In this document: positions 1 through 6,341 of the stretch, in pieces
Layout: each line of letters opens with the position of its first letter
Position numbering within the stretch: the first letter of the stretch is position 1
Assembly (NCBI RefSeq): GCF_938030815.1
Contig: NZ_CALHII010000022.1
Coordinates: 1 to 16,089, forward strand
DNA length: 16,089 nt
Direction: 5' to 3'
Origin: an uncultured Campylobacter sp.
GTDB lineage: Bacteria; Campylobacterota; Campylobacteria; Campylobacterales; Campylobacteraceae
Notes under the pieces: generated by a model
Database searches by the model: none
Told to the model about the DNA's origin: nothing
The model's input: only the letters and a program-made list of their open reading frames with translations
Program-made: the position numbers and the translations under genes

Positions 1-1
1 C

Positions 2-184
2 TTTGATTTAGATAAATTTTTTAGATATTTGCACTTAGAAGGCTTGGAATTTGATCTTAAAATAGAGTATGAGGGCAAGGTGATAAGAGTGAAGGAGTAT
101 GATAAAATTTTAAGGCGCGATGCTTCTAAGCAGCTAGAACAAGCGGGTTCCAAGGCTGCAGATACCGCGTCCGCCAATGAGTAA
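2..184 (+). CDS. C-terminal end of an unidentified protein (partial)
   Basis: An open frame enters from the left edge and runs 60 codons to TAA at 182-184. The visible tail begins FDLDKFFRYLHLEGLEFDLK, is charged, contains a stretch like KIEYEGKVIRVKEYDKIL, and ends in a polar Ala/Ser/Gln-rich tail (KAADTASANE). No domain can be recognised from so short a piece. The evidence for coding is the open frame up to the window edge, together with amphipathic, protein-like composition instead of the AAATTTT words that dominate the gaps. The start lies outside the window. The polar tail looks like a disordered C-terminus. Confidence 0.6.
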   Translation, partial: FDLDKFFRYLHLEGLEFDLKIEYEGKVIRVKEYDKILRRDASKQLEQAGSKAADTASANE

Positions 185-454
185 ATTCTATAAAATTTAC
201 AGACGCGATTATCGGCTTCGCAATTGCTACGTATCTTGCAAAATTCTACAAATTACGCCGATTTAAAATTTGCGTCGTTTTGCTTTGTAAAACGCATGGA
301 ATTTTGTCGCCATGACGCAAGCGGTTTGCAAAATTCCGGCACGTATGTAAATTTTAAAAATTCCGAGAGTTGCGGCGCGTTAAATTATATAAATTTAGGC
401 GTTAAAATTCTACCGATATAGACACCCGCGAAATTCGCCGCTTAAAATTTCGCG
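185..454. other. Intergenic gap with AT-core words
   Basis: This 270-base gap lies between the partial first gene and the convergent minus-strand gene ending at 455. It holds many AAAATTC, AAATTTTA and AAAATTT words. A 65-codon open frame from 224 to 421 is judged accidental. I see no clear intrinsic terminator, although two transcripts converge here. Confidence 0.5.
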
Positions 455-865
455 CTACAAATTCTTAAATTCCATCTCTAGCTGCTTGCGCCAGTCTTGC
501 AGCGAGCGCTCTGCGTCCGCGGCGTATTTTTCGATCAGGGCGTCCGTTTTACTTAGAAACTCAAATAGCTTGCCCTCCCACACGGCGGGGTTTAGGTTGC
601 TTTGATGCATCGTTTTGATATAGACTAACTCCTTGCTAAGAGTCTCGAGCTCGCCTAGATAGCTCTCGCGAGCGCTTTCGTCGTGCAGTTCAAGCCGCTT
701 TAAATCTCGCAGTTTGCCCTCTAAAATATCGCAAAATTTCATATACCTTTGCGAGCTAAGCTCGGGATCTGCGGCGTCTGCGCGCGCGGAAGCCTTTTGG
801 ACCTGAAAATACACGAGCGCGCCCACCGCAAGGGCGACTGCGAACATCAAAGCGAAATTAGCCAT
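455..865 (-). CDS. Small membrane-anchored coiled-coil protein, function unknown
   Basis: A 136-residue protein. Residues about 3-21 (FALMFAVALAVGALVYFQV) form one N-terminal hydrophobic segment with no obvious signal peptidase site. The rest is soluble, rich in Leu/Glu/Lys/Ala and likely helical, with heptad-like stretches at residues 40-85 and 100-136. The expected form is a single-span anchor with a cytoplasmic or periplasmic helical domain. The start ATG (863-865) has AAGGAG upstream (complement of 871-876) and overlaps the end of rarD by 8 bases, so the two are probably co-transcribed and translationally coupled. I do not recognise the family. It resembles the small conserved hypothetical proteins common in Campylobacter, and a link to RarD transport is only positional. 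Confidence 0.75.
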   Translation of the reverse strand: MANFALMFAVALAVGALVYFQVQKASARADAADPELSSQRYMKFCDILEGKLRDLKRLELHDESARESYLGELETLSKELVYIKTMHQSNLNPAVWEGKLFEFLSKTDALIEKYAADAERSLQDWRKQLEMEFKNL

Positions 866-1730
866 TTTTTCTCCTTAAGCCGTCTAGGCCCACGACCGCG
901 AGCCCGAACCAAATTAGCGAAAAGCTCAAAATTTTATAAGTCTCAAGCTCCTCGCCGTAGATAAATACGGCGATCAGCATGCTCATGCTAGGGCTGATGT
1001 ACTGCATAAAGCCGATCGTGGATAACGGCAGATACTGCGTGCTTACGGCGAAGGTAAGCAGCGGCAAAATCGTAATCAGTCCGCTTGCAAACAGCAGCGC
1101 GCCGCTTACGCTAAAGCCGAAGGCGCCGCTTCCTTTCAACGCGCAGTAGATCAGAAACGCAAGCGCGGGCAGCAGCATCAGCGTCGTCTCGCAAAACAGC
1201 CCCTCAAAGCTAGGCACTTTTACCTTCTTGCGTATGAGGCCGTAAAATGCAAAGCTAAGCGGTAGCACGAGCGAGATTATAGGAAGCCTGCCCAGAGCGT
1301 AAATTTGCACGCCGATAGCCGCAAAGGCTAGCAGCAGGGAAAGCTTAGCCGCCGCGCTTAGCCGTTCGTGCAGAAACAAAGCGCCCAAAAGCACCGAAAA
1401 TAGCGGATTTATAAAATATCCGAGGCTGGTGGCTAAAATTTGATCGGAATTTACCGCGTAGATATAAATACCCCAGTTCGTGCTGATAAGTAGTCCCGTA
1501 CAAAGCAGCGTAAGGGCGATTTTAGGGGTGCCAAGAAGCCGCGCGACGTTTTTTAAGCGGTGCGTAAAGCAGAGAAAAACAAGCAGCAGCAGGAAGGACC
1601 AAACGACGCGATGCGCTAAAATTTGCACAGCGTCCACGTCCTTTATGAGCTTGAAAAATATCGGAAAAACGCCCCACATAACAAAGGTGGCAAGAGCAAG
1701 TATTAGCCCTTTAGTGCGGTTTTCTTCCAT
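858..1730 (-). CDS. rarD: RarD-type EamA/DMT-family inner-membrane transporter
   Basis: A 290-residue protein, close to the roughly 296 residues of E. coli RarD. It has about ten hydrophobic helices in two repeats, as expected for the drug/metabolite transporter superfamily. The N-terminus has the RarD pattern: KGLILALATFVMWGVFPIFF, then a loop, then ILAHRVVWSFLLLL, matching the GxxxALxxxxxWGxxPxxFK and ILxHRxxWS motifs of the family. Later segments carry NWGIYIYAVNS and GYFINPLFSVLLG, also typical. The substrate is not established for the family; the chloramphenicol-sensitivity name is historical. ATG at 1728-1730 is preceded by AAGGAA (complement of 1735-1740). It is the first gene of a two-gene minus-strand unit and is divergent from the DAHP synthase gene. 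Confidence 0.92.
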   Translation of the reverse strand: MEENRTKGLILALATFVMWGVFPIFFKLIKDVDAVQILAHRVVWSFLLLLVFLCFTHRLKNVARLLGTPKIALTLLCTGLLISTNWGIYIYAVNSDQILATSLGYFINPLFSVLLGALFLHERLSAAAKLSLLLAFAAIGVQIYALGRLPIISLVLPLSFAFYGLIRKKVKVPSFEGLFCETTLMLLPALAFLIYCALKGSGAFGFSVSGALLFASGLITILPLLTFAVSTQYLPLSTIGFMQYISPSMSMLIAVFIYGEELETYKILSFSLIWFGLAVVGLDGLRRKNG

Positions 1731-1760
1731 AAAATTCCTTCCAAATTGCCTAAAGGCGCT

Positions 1761-1766
1761 ATTTTA
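1761..1766 (-). promoter_or_regulatory. Possible -10 element for rarD
   Basis: TAAAAT on the minus strand, about 30 bases upstream of the rarD start, lies in the short divergent gap. No convincing -35 is visible, which is common for Campylobacter sigma-70 promoters. In such AT-rich sequence this is a weak call. Confidence 0.3.
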
Positions 1767-1798
1767 AGATTTTTTGGGTTAATAAAAGCTTATTTGGG

Positions 1799-1804
1799 TA
1801 TAAT
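1799..1804 (+). promoter_or_regulatory. -10 element for the DAHP synthase gene
   Basis: A perfect TATAAT lies 30 bases upstream of the ATG at 1835, preceded by TTTGGG and by T-runs further upstream. Campylobacter sigma-70 promoters typically have a good -10 and a poor -35 with periodic T/A tracts, which fits. No attenuator-like leader fits in the roughly 25-base untranslated region this implies. Confidence 0.6.
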
Positions 1805-1824
1805 CGTGAAATTTTACGAAACCT

Positions 1825-1830
1825 AGGAGG
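1825..1830 (+). promoter_or_regulatory. Strong ribosome-binding site of the DAHP synthase gene
   Basis: A perfect AGGAGG sits four bases before ATG 1835-1837. It fixes the start and suggests high translation. Confidence 0.75.
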
Positions 1831-1834
1831 GGCT

Positions 1835-3178
1835 ATGAGTTGGAGTAGGACGTCGTGGAAAGATTATAAAATTTTACAGCAGCCGATCTATCAGGACGAA
1901 AGTGCAGTGCAGGCCGCCAAAGATCGCCTTTACAAGCTGCCGCCGTTAATTTTCGCGGGCGAGGTGCGAAATTTAAAAGCCGAGCTTGCGCGCGCCAGCG
2001 AGGGCAAGTCTTTTCTGCTTCAAGGCGGCGATTGCGCGGAGAGCTTTAATGATTTTAGCGCGAATAATATCCGCGATATGTTTAAGGTAATGCTTCAGAT
2101 GGCGATCATTCTTACCTTCGCGGCGGGCTGCCCCGTCGTCAAGGTGGGTCGCATCGCGGGGCAGTTTGCAAAGCCGCGCAGCAGCGACTTCGAGGAGGCG
2201 GGCGGCGTGAGCTTGCCTAGCTACCGCGGCGACATAATCAACGGCTTTGAGTTTAGCGAAGCGGCGCGCAAGCCAGATCCCGCTCGCATGATCGAGGCGT
2301 ATCATCAAAGCGCTTCGACGCTAAATCTTCTGCGCGCCTTTTCTCGCGGTGGTCTTGCGAACCTGCACGAGGTGCATAAGTGGAATTTGGGCTTTTTGAA
2401 AAAAGGTGAGCTGGAGGCTAAATTTAACGAACTCAGTGATGAAATTTCGCGCACGCTTAAATTTATGGAGGCGTGCGGGTTGAGTGCTGCAAATTCCCCG
2501 AGCCTTGCGGAGACGGTGCTTTACACCTCGCACGAGGCGCTGCTGCTGCACTACGAGGAGTGTCTGACGCGCATCGACAGCACCAGCGGCGATTGGTACG
2601 ACTGCTCGGCGCACATGCTTTGGATCGGCGAGCGCACGCGCGGCGCGGACGATGCACATGTGCATTTTTTAAGCGGTATCAAAAACCCTCTCGGCGTCAA
2701 GATCGGCCCGAGCGGCACCGCAGATGAAATTTTGCGCCTTTGCGACAAGCTCAATCCGCAAAACGAAGCAGGCAGGCTAAACGTCATCATCCGCATGGGC
2801 GCGGATAAGATCGGCGCGCGGCTGCCGCAAATTTTACGCGAGCTAAAGCGCGAGGGCAGGGCGATTCTATACAGCATCGATCCGATGCACGGCAACACCG
2901 TCAAGGCCGCCAACGGCTACAAAACGCGCGAATTTTCTAAAATTTTAAGCGAAGTTCAGAGCTTTTTCGAGATCCACGCCGCGGAGGGCACGCACGCGGG
3001 CGGTATTCACCTTGAGATGACCGGTCAAAACGTCACCGAGTGCACGGGCGGCTCATTTAACGTGACGCAAGAGACGCTAAAGCAGCGCTACGAAACGCAG
3101 TGTGATCCGCGCCTAAACGCAGATCAGGCGCTAGAGCTTGCGTTTTTGCTCGCCGATAATCTAAAAAAGGCGGAGTAG
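1835..3178 (+). CDS. 3-deoxy-7-phosphoheptulonate (DAHP) synthase, class II
   Basis: A 447-residue enzyme of the AroAII class. It condenses phosphoenolpyruvate with erythrose 4-phosphate in the cytoplasm, the first step of the shikimate pathway to Phe, Tyr, Trp and folate. The sequence has the class II landmarks in order: N-terminal WxxxxxKxxxQQPxYxD; LLQGGDCAESF (residues 61-71, with the metal-binding Cys at 67); KVGRIAGQFAKPRSS; LPSYRGDIING; DPMHGNT (metal His); HLEMTGQNVTECTGG (metal Glu); and RYETQCDPRLNADQALELAFLLA (metal Asp). Its length matches the roughly 450-residue bacterial members. The gene is monocistronic, between a TATAAT promoter and an intrinsic terminator. Symbols differ between species (aroF, aroG, aroH), so none is given. 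The Mycobacterium-type N-terminal extension and inserted regulatory helices are not evident, and feedback control cannot be read from the sequence. Confidence 0.96.
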   Translation: MSWSRTSWKDYKILQQPIYQDESAVQAAKDRLYKLPPLIFAGEVRNLKAELARASEGKSFLLQGGDCAESFNDFSANNIRDMFKVMLQMAIILTFAAGCPVVKVGRIAGQFAKPRSSDFEEAGGVSLPSYRGDIINGFEFSEAARKPDPARMIEAYHQSASTLNLLRAFSRGGLANLHEVHKWNLGFLKKGELEAKFNELSDEISRTLKFMEACGLSAANSPSLAETVLYTSHEALLLHYEECLTRIDSTSGDWYDCSAHMLWIGERTRGADDAHVHFLSGIKNPLGVKIGPSGTADEILRLCDKLNPQNEAGRLNVIIRMGADKIGARLPQILRELKREGRAILYSIDPMHGNTVKAANGYKTREFSKILSEVQSFFEIHAAEGTHAGGIHLEMTGQNVTECTGGSFNVTQETLKQRYETQCDPRLNADQALELAFLLADNLKKAE

Positions 3179-3188
3179 TCCGCCTTTT
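3165..3188 (+). terminator. Intrinsic terminator overlapping the DAHP synthase stop codon
   Basis: A perfect 10-base inverted repeat, AAAAGGCGGA (3165-3174) and TCCGCCTTTT (3179-3188), is separated by a four-base loop GTAG and followed by GTT. The stop codon TAG (3176-3178) lies in the loop, so the terminator is built into the gene end. A-runs on the left arm would let it act in both directions. Confidence 0.88.
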
Positions 3189-3211
3189 GTTGCGCGAGAA
3201 TTGGGTTACGG

Positions 3212-3310
3212 CTTGGAATTTAATCGTAGTTTGGGGCGTTTTGACGTAAGCTAGCGCCGTGACCGCGCTTTGCGCTTGAAACACTTGAAATTTAATCGTA
3301 GCTTGGCGCG
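3212..3310 (+). repeat. Direct repeat pair of about 27 bases
   Basis: Copies at 3212-3238 and 3284-3310 share CTTGGAATTTAATCGTAG versus CTTGAAATTTAATCGTAG and continue with T/CTTGGGGCG versus CTTGGCGCG. There are three mismatches over 27 bases, with a 72-base offset. Confidence 0.75.
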
Positions 3311-3376
3311 AGCGATTTTAAATTTACGCGACTTTCTAAATACAGAGCGGCTTTGGGTGCAGTTTCGGAGCAGCCG

Positions 3377-3464
3377 AAATATAGAGAATTGAAAATTTAT
3401 ACGGGAAAAATTCCAAACCCTATCGCAATGCGCCGTAGGTCAAAATATAGACAATTGAAAATTT
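3377..3464 (+). repeat. Direct repeat pair of 22 bases
   Basis: Copies at 3377-3398 and 3443-3464 read AAATATAGAGAATTGAAAAT and AAATATAGACAATTGAAAAT, both followed by TT. There is one mismatch in 22 and a 66-base offset. The flanks do not match. Confidence 0.8.
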
Positions 3465-3577
3465 TGCGGCGTCGTGCCGCGATAAAATTCCACTTTGCAG
3501 AGACTTGCAAACTTCTTGGCGGCTAAATTTAGCCTCGCGGGCTTGCCGGCTTAAAATTTTAAATCCGCCATGCATGG

Positions 3578-3615
3578 AATTTTAAAATTTGAGCCGCCGT
3601 GAAATTTTAAAATTT
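3578..3615. repeat. Paired AT palindromes
   Basis: AATTTTAAAATTT (3578-3590) and AAATTTTAAAATTT (3602-3615) flank an 11-base GC-rich spacer (GAGCCGCCGTG). Each element is nearly its own reverse complement, so together they can also form one long stem. A similar paired layout occurs at 11287-11330, before nhaC. Confidence 0.7.
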
Positions 3616-4341
3616 AACGCTAAATCTATGGCTTGCGGAATTTCATCTTTAAATTTGCGCCGTGTAAATTTTGATCGCTCGCTGCTGTGGGCGCGCCGCT
3701 TATCTGTGTGTGCTCAAGCTAGCGGAAGACTGAGCGGTAAATGTAGCTACGCAAGCTCGCCTCCATTTTTCGCACATGGCGGTAGAAAATGCTGCGCTAT
3801 CTGCGGTATTCGGCATAGATACGGCACAAAAGCCTCTTGCTCGAGATGGGCGCGACGAACAGATGCCGCCGCGGCGCGTGTTTCATTGGCTCAAGAACCT
3901 CCGTTTAATCCTTGATGATGCGATAGATTGGGCGGAGCGGACTTCGCATCCGTTTTAAATTTCAAAGCGCAATTTCGCCGTGAAATTTTAATAGAAAATC
4001 TATACTTTTGCCGCTAAATTCCAGGCTGAAATTTTACATTTTGAGTTGCACCGAGGCGCCGCTATAAAATTCTGTGCCTTAAATTTAAAGCAAAATTCTG
4101 CGGTGCGGTGAAATTTCAAAATTTCGTTGCGGTAAATTTTGTGCTCCAAAATTTTATTCATGAATGTAAAATTTTAAGTCGGCAAATATAAAATTTAGAT
4201 AGTCAAAGTTTGCTGCCGTATCGCGTACTGCGCCGCGAAATACTACTCTACAAAACCTGCGCCTAACCTCAAAAATTCCGTCGCGCAAAATTTATATAAA
4301 GTTTATGTAGGATTTTTACTGCCGTGCGCTGCTTCGCTTCG

Positions 4342-4713
4342 TTACTTTGAGCGCGGCTTATTAAGTTTTTGTGCGACTACCGCGATTGCGACGTTTGCGT
4401 CGTGCGTGATGCTAAGGCTTGCGGATTTGATATGAAATTTTTTACGGATTTTTTTACGGATTTTTAAATGCGGCGCGCCCAGGGTGTCTTTGTAAATTTT
4501 AGCGTCTTTAAAGCCGAACTCTGCGCCGATGCCGGTGCCTAGCGCCTTGCTAAGCGCCTCTTTAGCGGCATAGACGCCCGCTATACTTTCGTCGCGCAGC
4601 GCGGAGGAGCGCTCGGATTTTTTCAAAATACGCTTTAGAAATTTCGCGCCGTATTTTGCGCGCAGCGCCGCGATCCTGCGCACCGCGGTTATGTCCGTGC
4701 CGATCTTTATCAC
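4342..4713 (-). CDS. acpS: Holo-[acyl-carrier-protein] synthase
   Basis: A 123-residue phosphopantetheinyl transferase of the AcpS family, the usual length. It moves 4'-phosphopantetheine from CoA to Ser of apo-ACP, activating fatty acid synthesis in the cytoplasm. Motifs: N-terminal IGTDI with the Mg-binding Asp7; FLKRILKKSE; YAAKEALSKALGTGIG at residues 48-63, with Mg-ligand Glu52 and Lys56; and C-terminal LSITHDANVAIAVV. It is the last gene of the yebC-ppi-acpS unit, 28 bases after ppi. The Lys/Arg-rich loop KIRKKIRKKFH near residue 85 is more basic than usual. No clear terminator follows its TAA (4342-4344). Confidence 0.95.
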   Translation of the reverse strand: MIKIGTDITAVRRIAALRAKYGAKFLKRILKKSERSSALRDESIAGVYAAKEALSKALGTGIGAEFGFKDAKIYKDTLGAPHLKIRKKIRKKFHIKSASLSITHDANVAIAVVAQKLNKPRSK

Positions 4714-4741
4714 GGTCTGGCGCCCCGCGGTTTAAATTTAA

Positions 4742-5236
4742 TCACGATTGTAGGCTCTCTTTAATCTCGATATCGATGATCTTATCGCCCTGCCTAATCG
4801 CGTCTAAAACCGCTAGGCTAGGCTGATCCACGATACGACCGAACACCGTGTGCACACCGTCTAGGTGCGGCTGCGCGCTGTGGCAGACGAAAAACTGGCT
4901 TCCGCCCGTATCGCGCCCTGCGTGCGCCATCGATAGCGCGCCGCGCACGTGCTTATGCTTTTGGCGGTCGCATTCGCACTTTATGCGCCAGCCTGGACCT
5001 CCCGTGCCGGTGCCGCGCGGGCAGCCGCCTTGGATCACGAAATTTGGAATTACGCGGTGAAAATTTAGTCCCTTGTAAAACCCGCTGCGAGCAAGGCTGG
5101 CGAAATTCGTAACCGCCTGCGGGGCTTCGTCTGCGAAAAGCTCCAGCTTCATATCGCCCTTTTCGGTTTTTATCACGGCGTATTTATCGCGCGCCAAAGC
5201 CTCTGCGTCAATGTCGTAAATTTTTAAGCTTTCCAT
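4742..5236 (-). CDS. ppiB: Peptidyl-prolyl cis-trans isomerase, cyclophilin type
   Basis: A 164-residue single-domain cyclophilin without a signal peptide, so cytoplasmic. It speeds cis-trans isomerisation of Xaa-Pro bonds. Signature stretches in order: VTNFASLARSGFYKGLNFHRVIP, with catalytic Arg61; FVIQGGCPRGTGTGGPG (residues 66-82); GALSMAHAGRDTGGSQFFV (99-117); and PHLDGVHTVFGRIVD. The position of human CypA Trp121 is His124 here, as in many bacterial enzymes with weak cyclosporin binding. The segment KCECDRQKHKHVRG (86-99) is rich in Cys and His, which is unusual. AGGAGA (complement of 5241-5246) overlaps the yebC stop codon (5245-5247), so translation is probably coupled to yebC. The gene is also called ppi in Campylobacter. 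Confidence 0.95.
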   Translation of the reverse strand: MESLKIYDIDAEALARDKYAVIKTEKGDMKLELFADEAPQAVTNFASLARSGFYKGLNFHRVIPNFVIQGGCPRGTGTGGPGWRIKCECDRQKHKHVRGALSMAHAGRDTGGSQFFVCHSAQPHLDGVHTVFGRIVDQPSLAVLDAIRQGDKIIDIEIKESLQS

Positions 5237-5244
5237 TTTTTCTC

Positions 5245-5979
5245 CTATGCGATGTTGGTGTAAACTGCCTGCACGTCGTCTTCATCCTCTAGCCGCTCGA
5301 GCAGCGCATCGATATCGCCCAGCTGCTCCTCGCTAAATTCGTGCTTTTCGTTAGCGACGAATTTTAAGCTTGCGCTGATGATCTCAAGCCCTATCTTTTC
5401 GATCCCCTCGTTTAGAGTGCCGAAGCTTTCGTATTCGCCGTAGATTAGAAGCGTCTTTTCGAGCTCGCCCTTATCGTTTTCAAACTCGTTGATCTTAAGC
5501 TCGCTAAGACCGAAGTCGATGAGCTCAAGCTCCAGCTCCTCGATGTCGCGGCTCGGCAGTTTAGTCTCAAAAACGGCCTTGTGCGAAAACATAAATTTCA
5601 AACTGCCGCTCGGCAAAAACTCGCCCTTGGCTTTGTTTAAAATCGATTTTACGTTTGCGACGGTGCGGGTCGGGTTGTCGGTGGCGCATTCGATTATTAA
5701 AAGCGCGCCGTGCGGCGCCTTGCCGTCGTAAAAGATCGTTTTGATATCGGCGCTATCTTTGCCGCTTGCGCGCTTGATAGCTGCGTCGATATTGTCTTTG
5801 GGCATATTTTGCGCCTTTGCCGTAGCGATCGCGGCGCGCAGTTTGGAGTTCATCAGCGGATCTTCGCCGCCCTCTTTCGCAGCCATCGTTATGGCCTTGC
5901 CCAGTTTTGGGAAAAGTTTGCTCATCTTTCCCCATCTAGCTTCTTTTGAAGCGCGTCTGTATTCAAAAGCTCGTCCCAT
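5245..5979 (-). CDS. yebC: YebC/PmpR/TACO1-family protein
   Basis: A 244-residue protein, normal for the family. The N-terminal signature is MGRAFEYRRASKEARWGKMSKLFPKLGKAITMAAKEGGEDPLMNSKLRAAIATAKAQNMPKDNI in outline, with the usual YebC pattern of Lys/Arg-rich helix, GG-DP-N-LR-AI--A---NMP-D-I. The C-terminal part is acidic (EEQLGDIDALLERLEDEDDVQAVYTNIA), also typical. Family members were described as DNA-binding regulators. Some (TACO1, bacterial YebC) are now linked to relief of ribosome stalling at proline-rich sequences. Which role holds here cannot be read from sequence. The gene leads the yebC-ppi-acpS operon; being paired with a prolyl isomerase fits, but does not prove, a proline-related role. 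AAGGAA (complement of 5984-5989) precedes ATG. Confidence 0.95.
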   Translation of the reverse strand: MGRAFEYRRASKEARWGKMSKLFPKLGKAITMAAKEGGEDPLMNSKLRAAIATAKAQNMPKDNIDAAIKRASGKDSADIKTIFYDGKAPHGALLIIECATDNPTRTVANVKSILNKAKGEFLPSGSLKFMFSHKAVFETKLPSRDIEELELELIDFGLSELKINEFENDKGELEKTLLIYGEYESFGTLNEGIEKIGLEIISASLKFVANEKHEFSEEQLGDIDALLERLEDEDDVQAVYTNIA

Positions 5980-6013
5980 AAAATTCCTTAAAGCTTAAAT
6001 TTAAAAACGGGTG

Positions 6014-6019
6014 ATTATA
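6014..6019 (-). promoter_or_regulatory. -10 element for the yebC operon
   Basis: A perfect TATAAT on the minus strand, about 34 bases upstream of the yebC ATG, lies in the 133-base divergent gap shared with the copper genes. Confidence 0.55.
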
Positions 6020-6050
6020 ACGAAAAACCCTTAAATTTCAGGAGCGGGCG

Positions 6051-6079
6051 TTGAAATAAAATTTATTAAAAAGTAGTAT
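6051..6079 (+). promoter_or_regulatory. Likely promoter of the copper-handling genes
   Basis: TTGAAA (6051-6056) is followed after 17 bases by TAGTAT (6074-6079). An alternative -10 is TATAAG at 6077-6082. This lies about 30 bases upstream of the ATG at 6113. No CueR-like dyad with a long 19-base spacer is evident, so the regulator is not identifiable. Confidence 0.4.
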
Positions 6080-6112
6080 AAGTTTTGAAATTTTAATCCA
6101 AAGGAGAGGCTC

Positions 6113-6337
6113 ATGGCTTTGAAACAAAGCGTAAAATTTAAGGCGCAAAATATCCACTGCGAAAACTGCGCGAGGACGATCAAAAACGCGCTCAAGGATG
6201 ATTTCGGCGAGATCGAGGTGGACGTAGCAAGCGGAGTGGTGAGTTTAAGCTTAGATCCGCGCGACGAGGCTAAATTTAAAGAGGAGATGGACGATTTGGG
6301 CTTTAGTGTAACAGAAAAACTAGCCTGCGCGAACTAA
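6113..6337 (+). CDS. CopZ-like heavy-metal-associated (HMA) protein
   Basis: A 74-residue single HMA domain, about the size of CopZ/Atx1 copper chaperones. The metal-binding CxxC is IHCENCARTIKNAL (Cys16 and Cys19). The remainder has the beta-alpha-beta-beta-alpha-beta pattern: IEVDVASGVVSLSLDP, then a helix, then LGFSVTEK. The first loop begins NIHC, where most members have GMxC. A strong AAGGAG (6101-6106) precedes ATG. It is four bases ahead of copA and probably delivers Cu(I) to it in the cytoplasm. Metal identity is inferred from family and neighbour. Confidence 0.9.
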   Translation: MALKQSVKFKAQNIHCENCARTIKNALKDDFGEIEVDVASGVVSLSLDPRDEAKFKEEMDDLGFSVTEKLACAN

Positions 6338-6341
6338 CGCA

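Larger units (their letters stand above)
3189..4341. other. Gene-free region of about 1.15 kb
   Basis: No convincing gene is seen on either strand. Positions 3189-3465 contain two pairs of direct repeats. Positions 3545-3615 and 3965-4300 are dense in AAATTTT/AAAATTT words, including two near-identical palindromes at 3578-3590 and 3602-3615. Positions about 3660-3960 are nearly free of these words and could be a decayed gene. Short open frames at 3589-3915 and 3776-3958 lack ribosome sites and recognisable domains. No tRNA or structured RNA was recognised. Confidence 0.6.

Noticed and set aside
224..421. 65-codon plus-strand open frame in the first gap
   Set aside because: It consists of translated AT-core words (KFASF, QNSG, NFKNS), has no ribosome site and no recognisable domain.
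3589..3915. 108-codon plus-strand open frame
   Set aside because: Arg/Cys/Ser-rich composition, begins inside AT-palindrome repeats, no ribosome site, and a different frame is equally open nearby.
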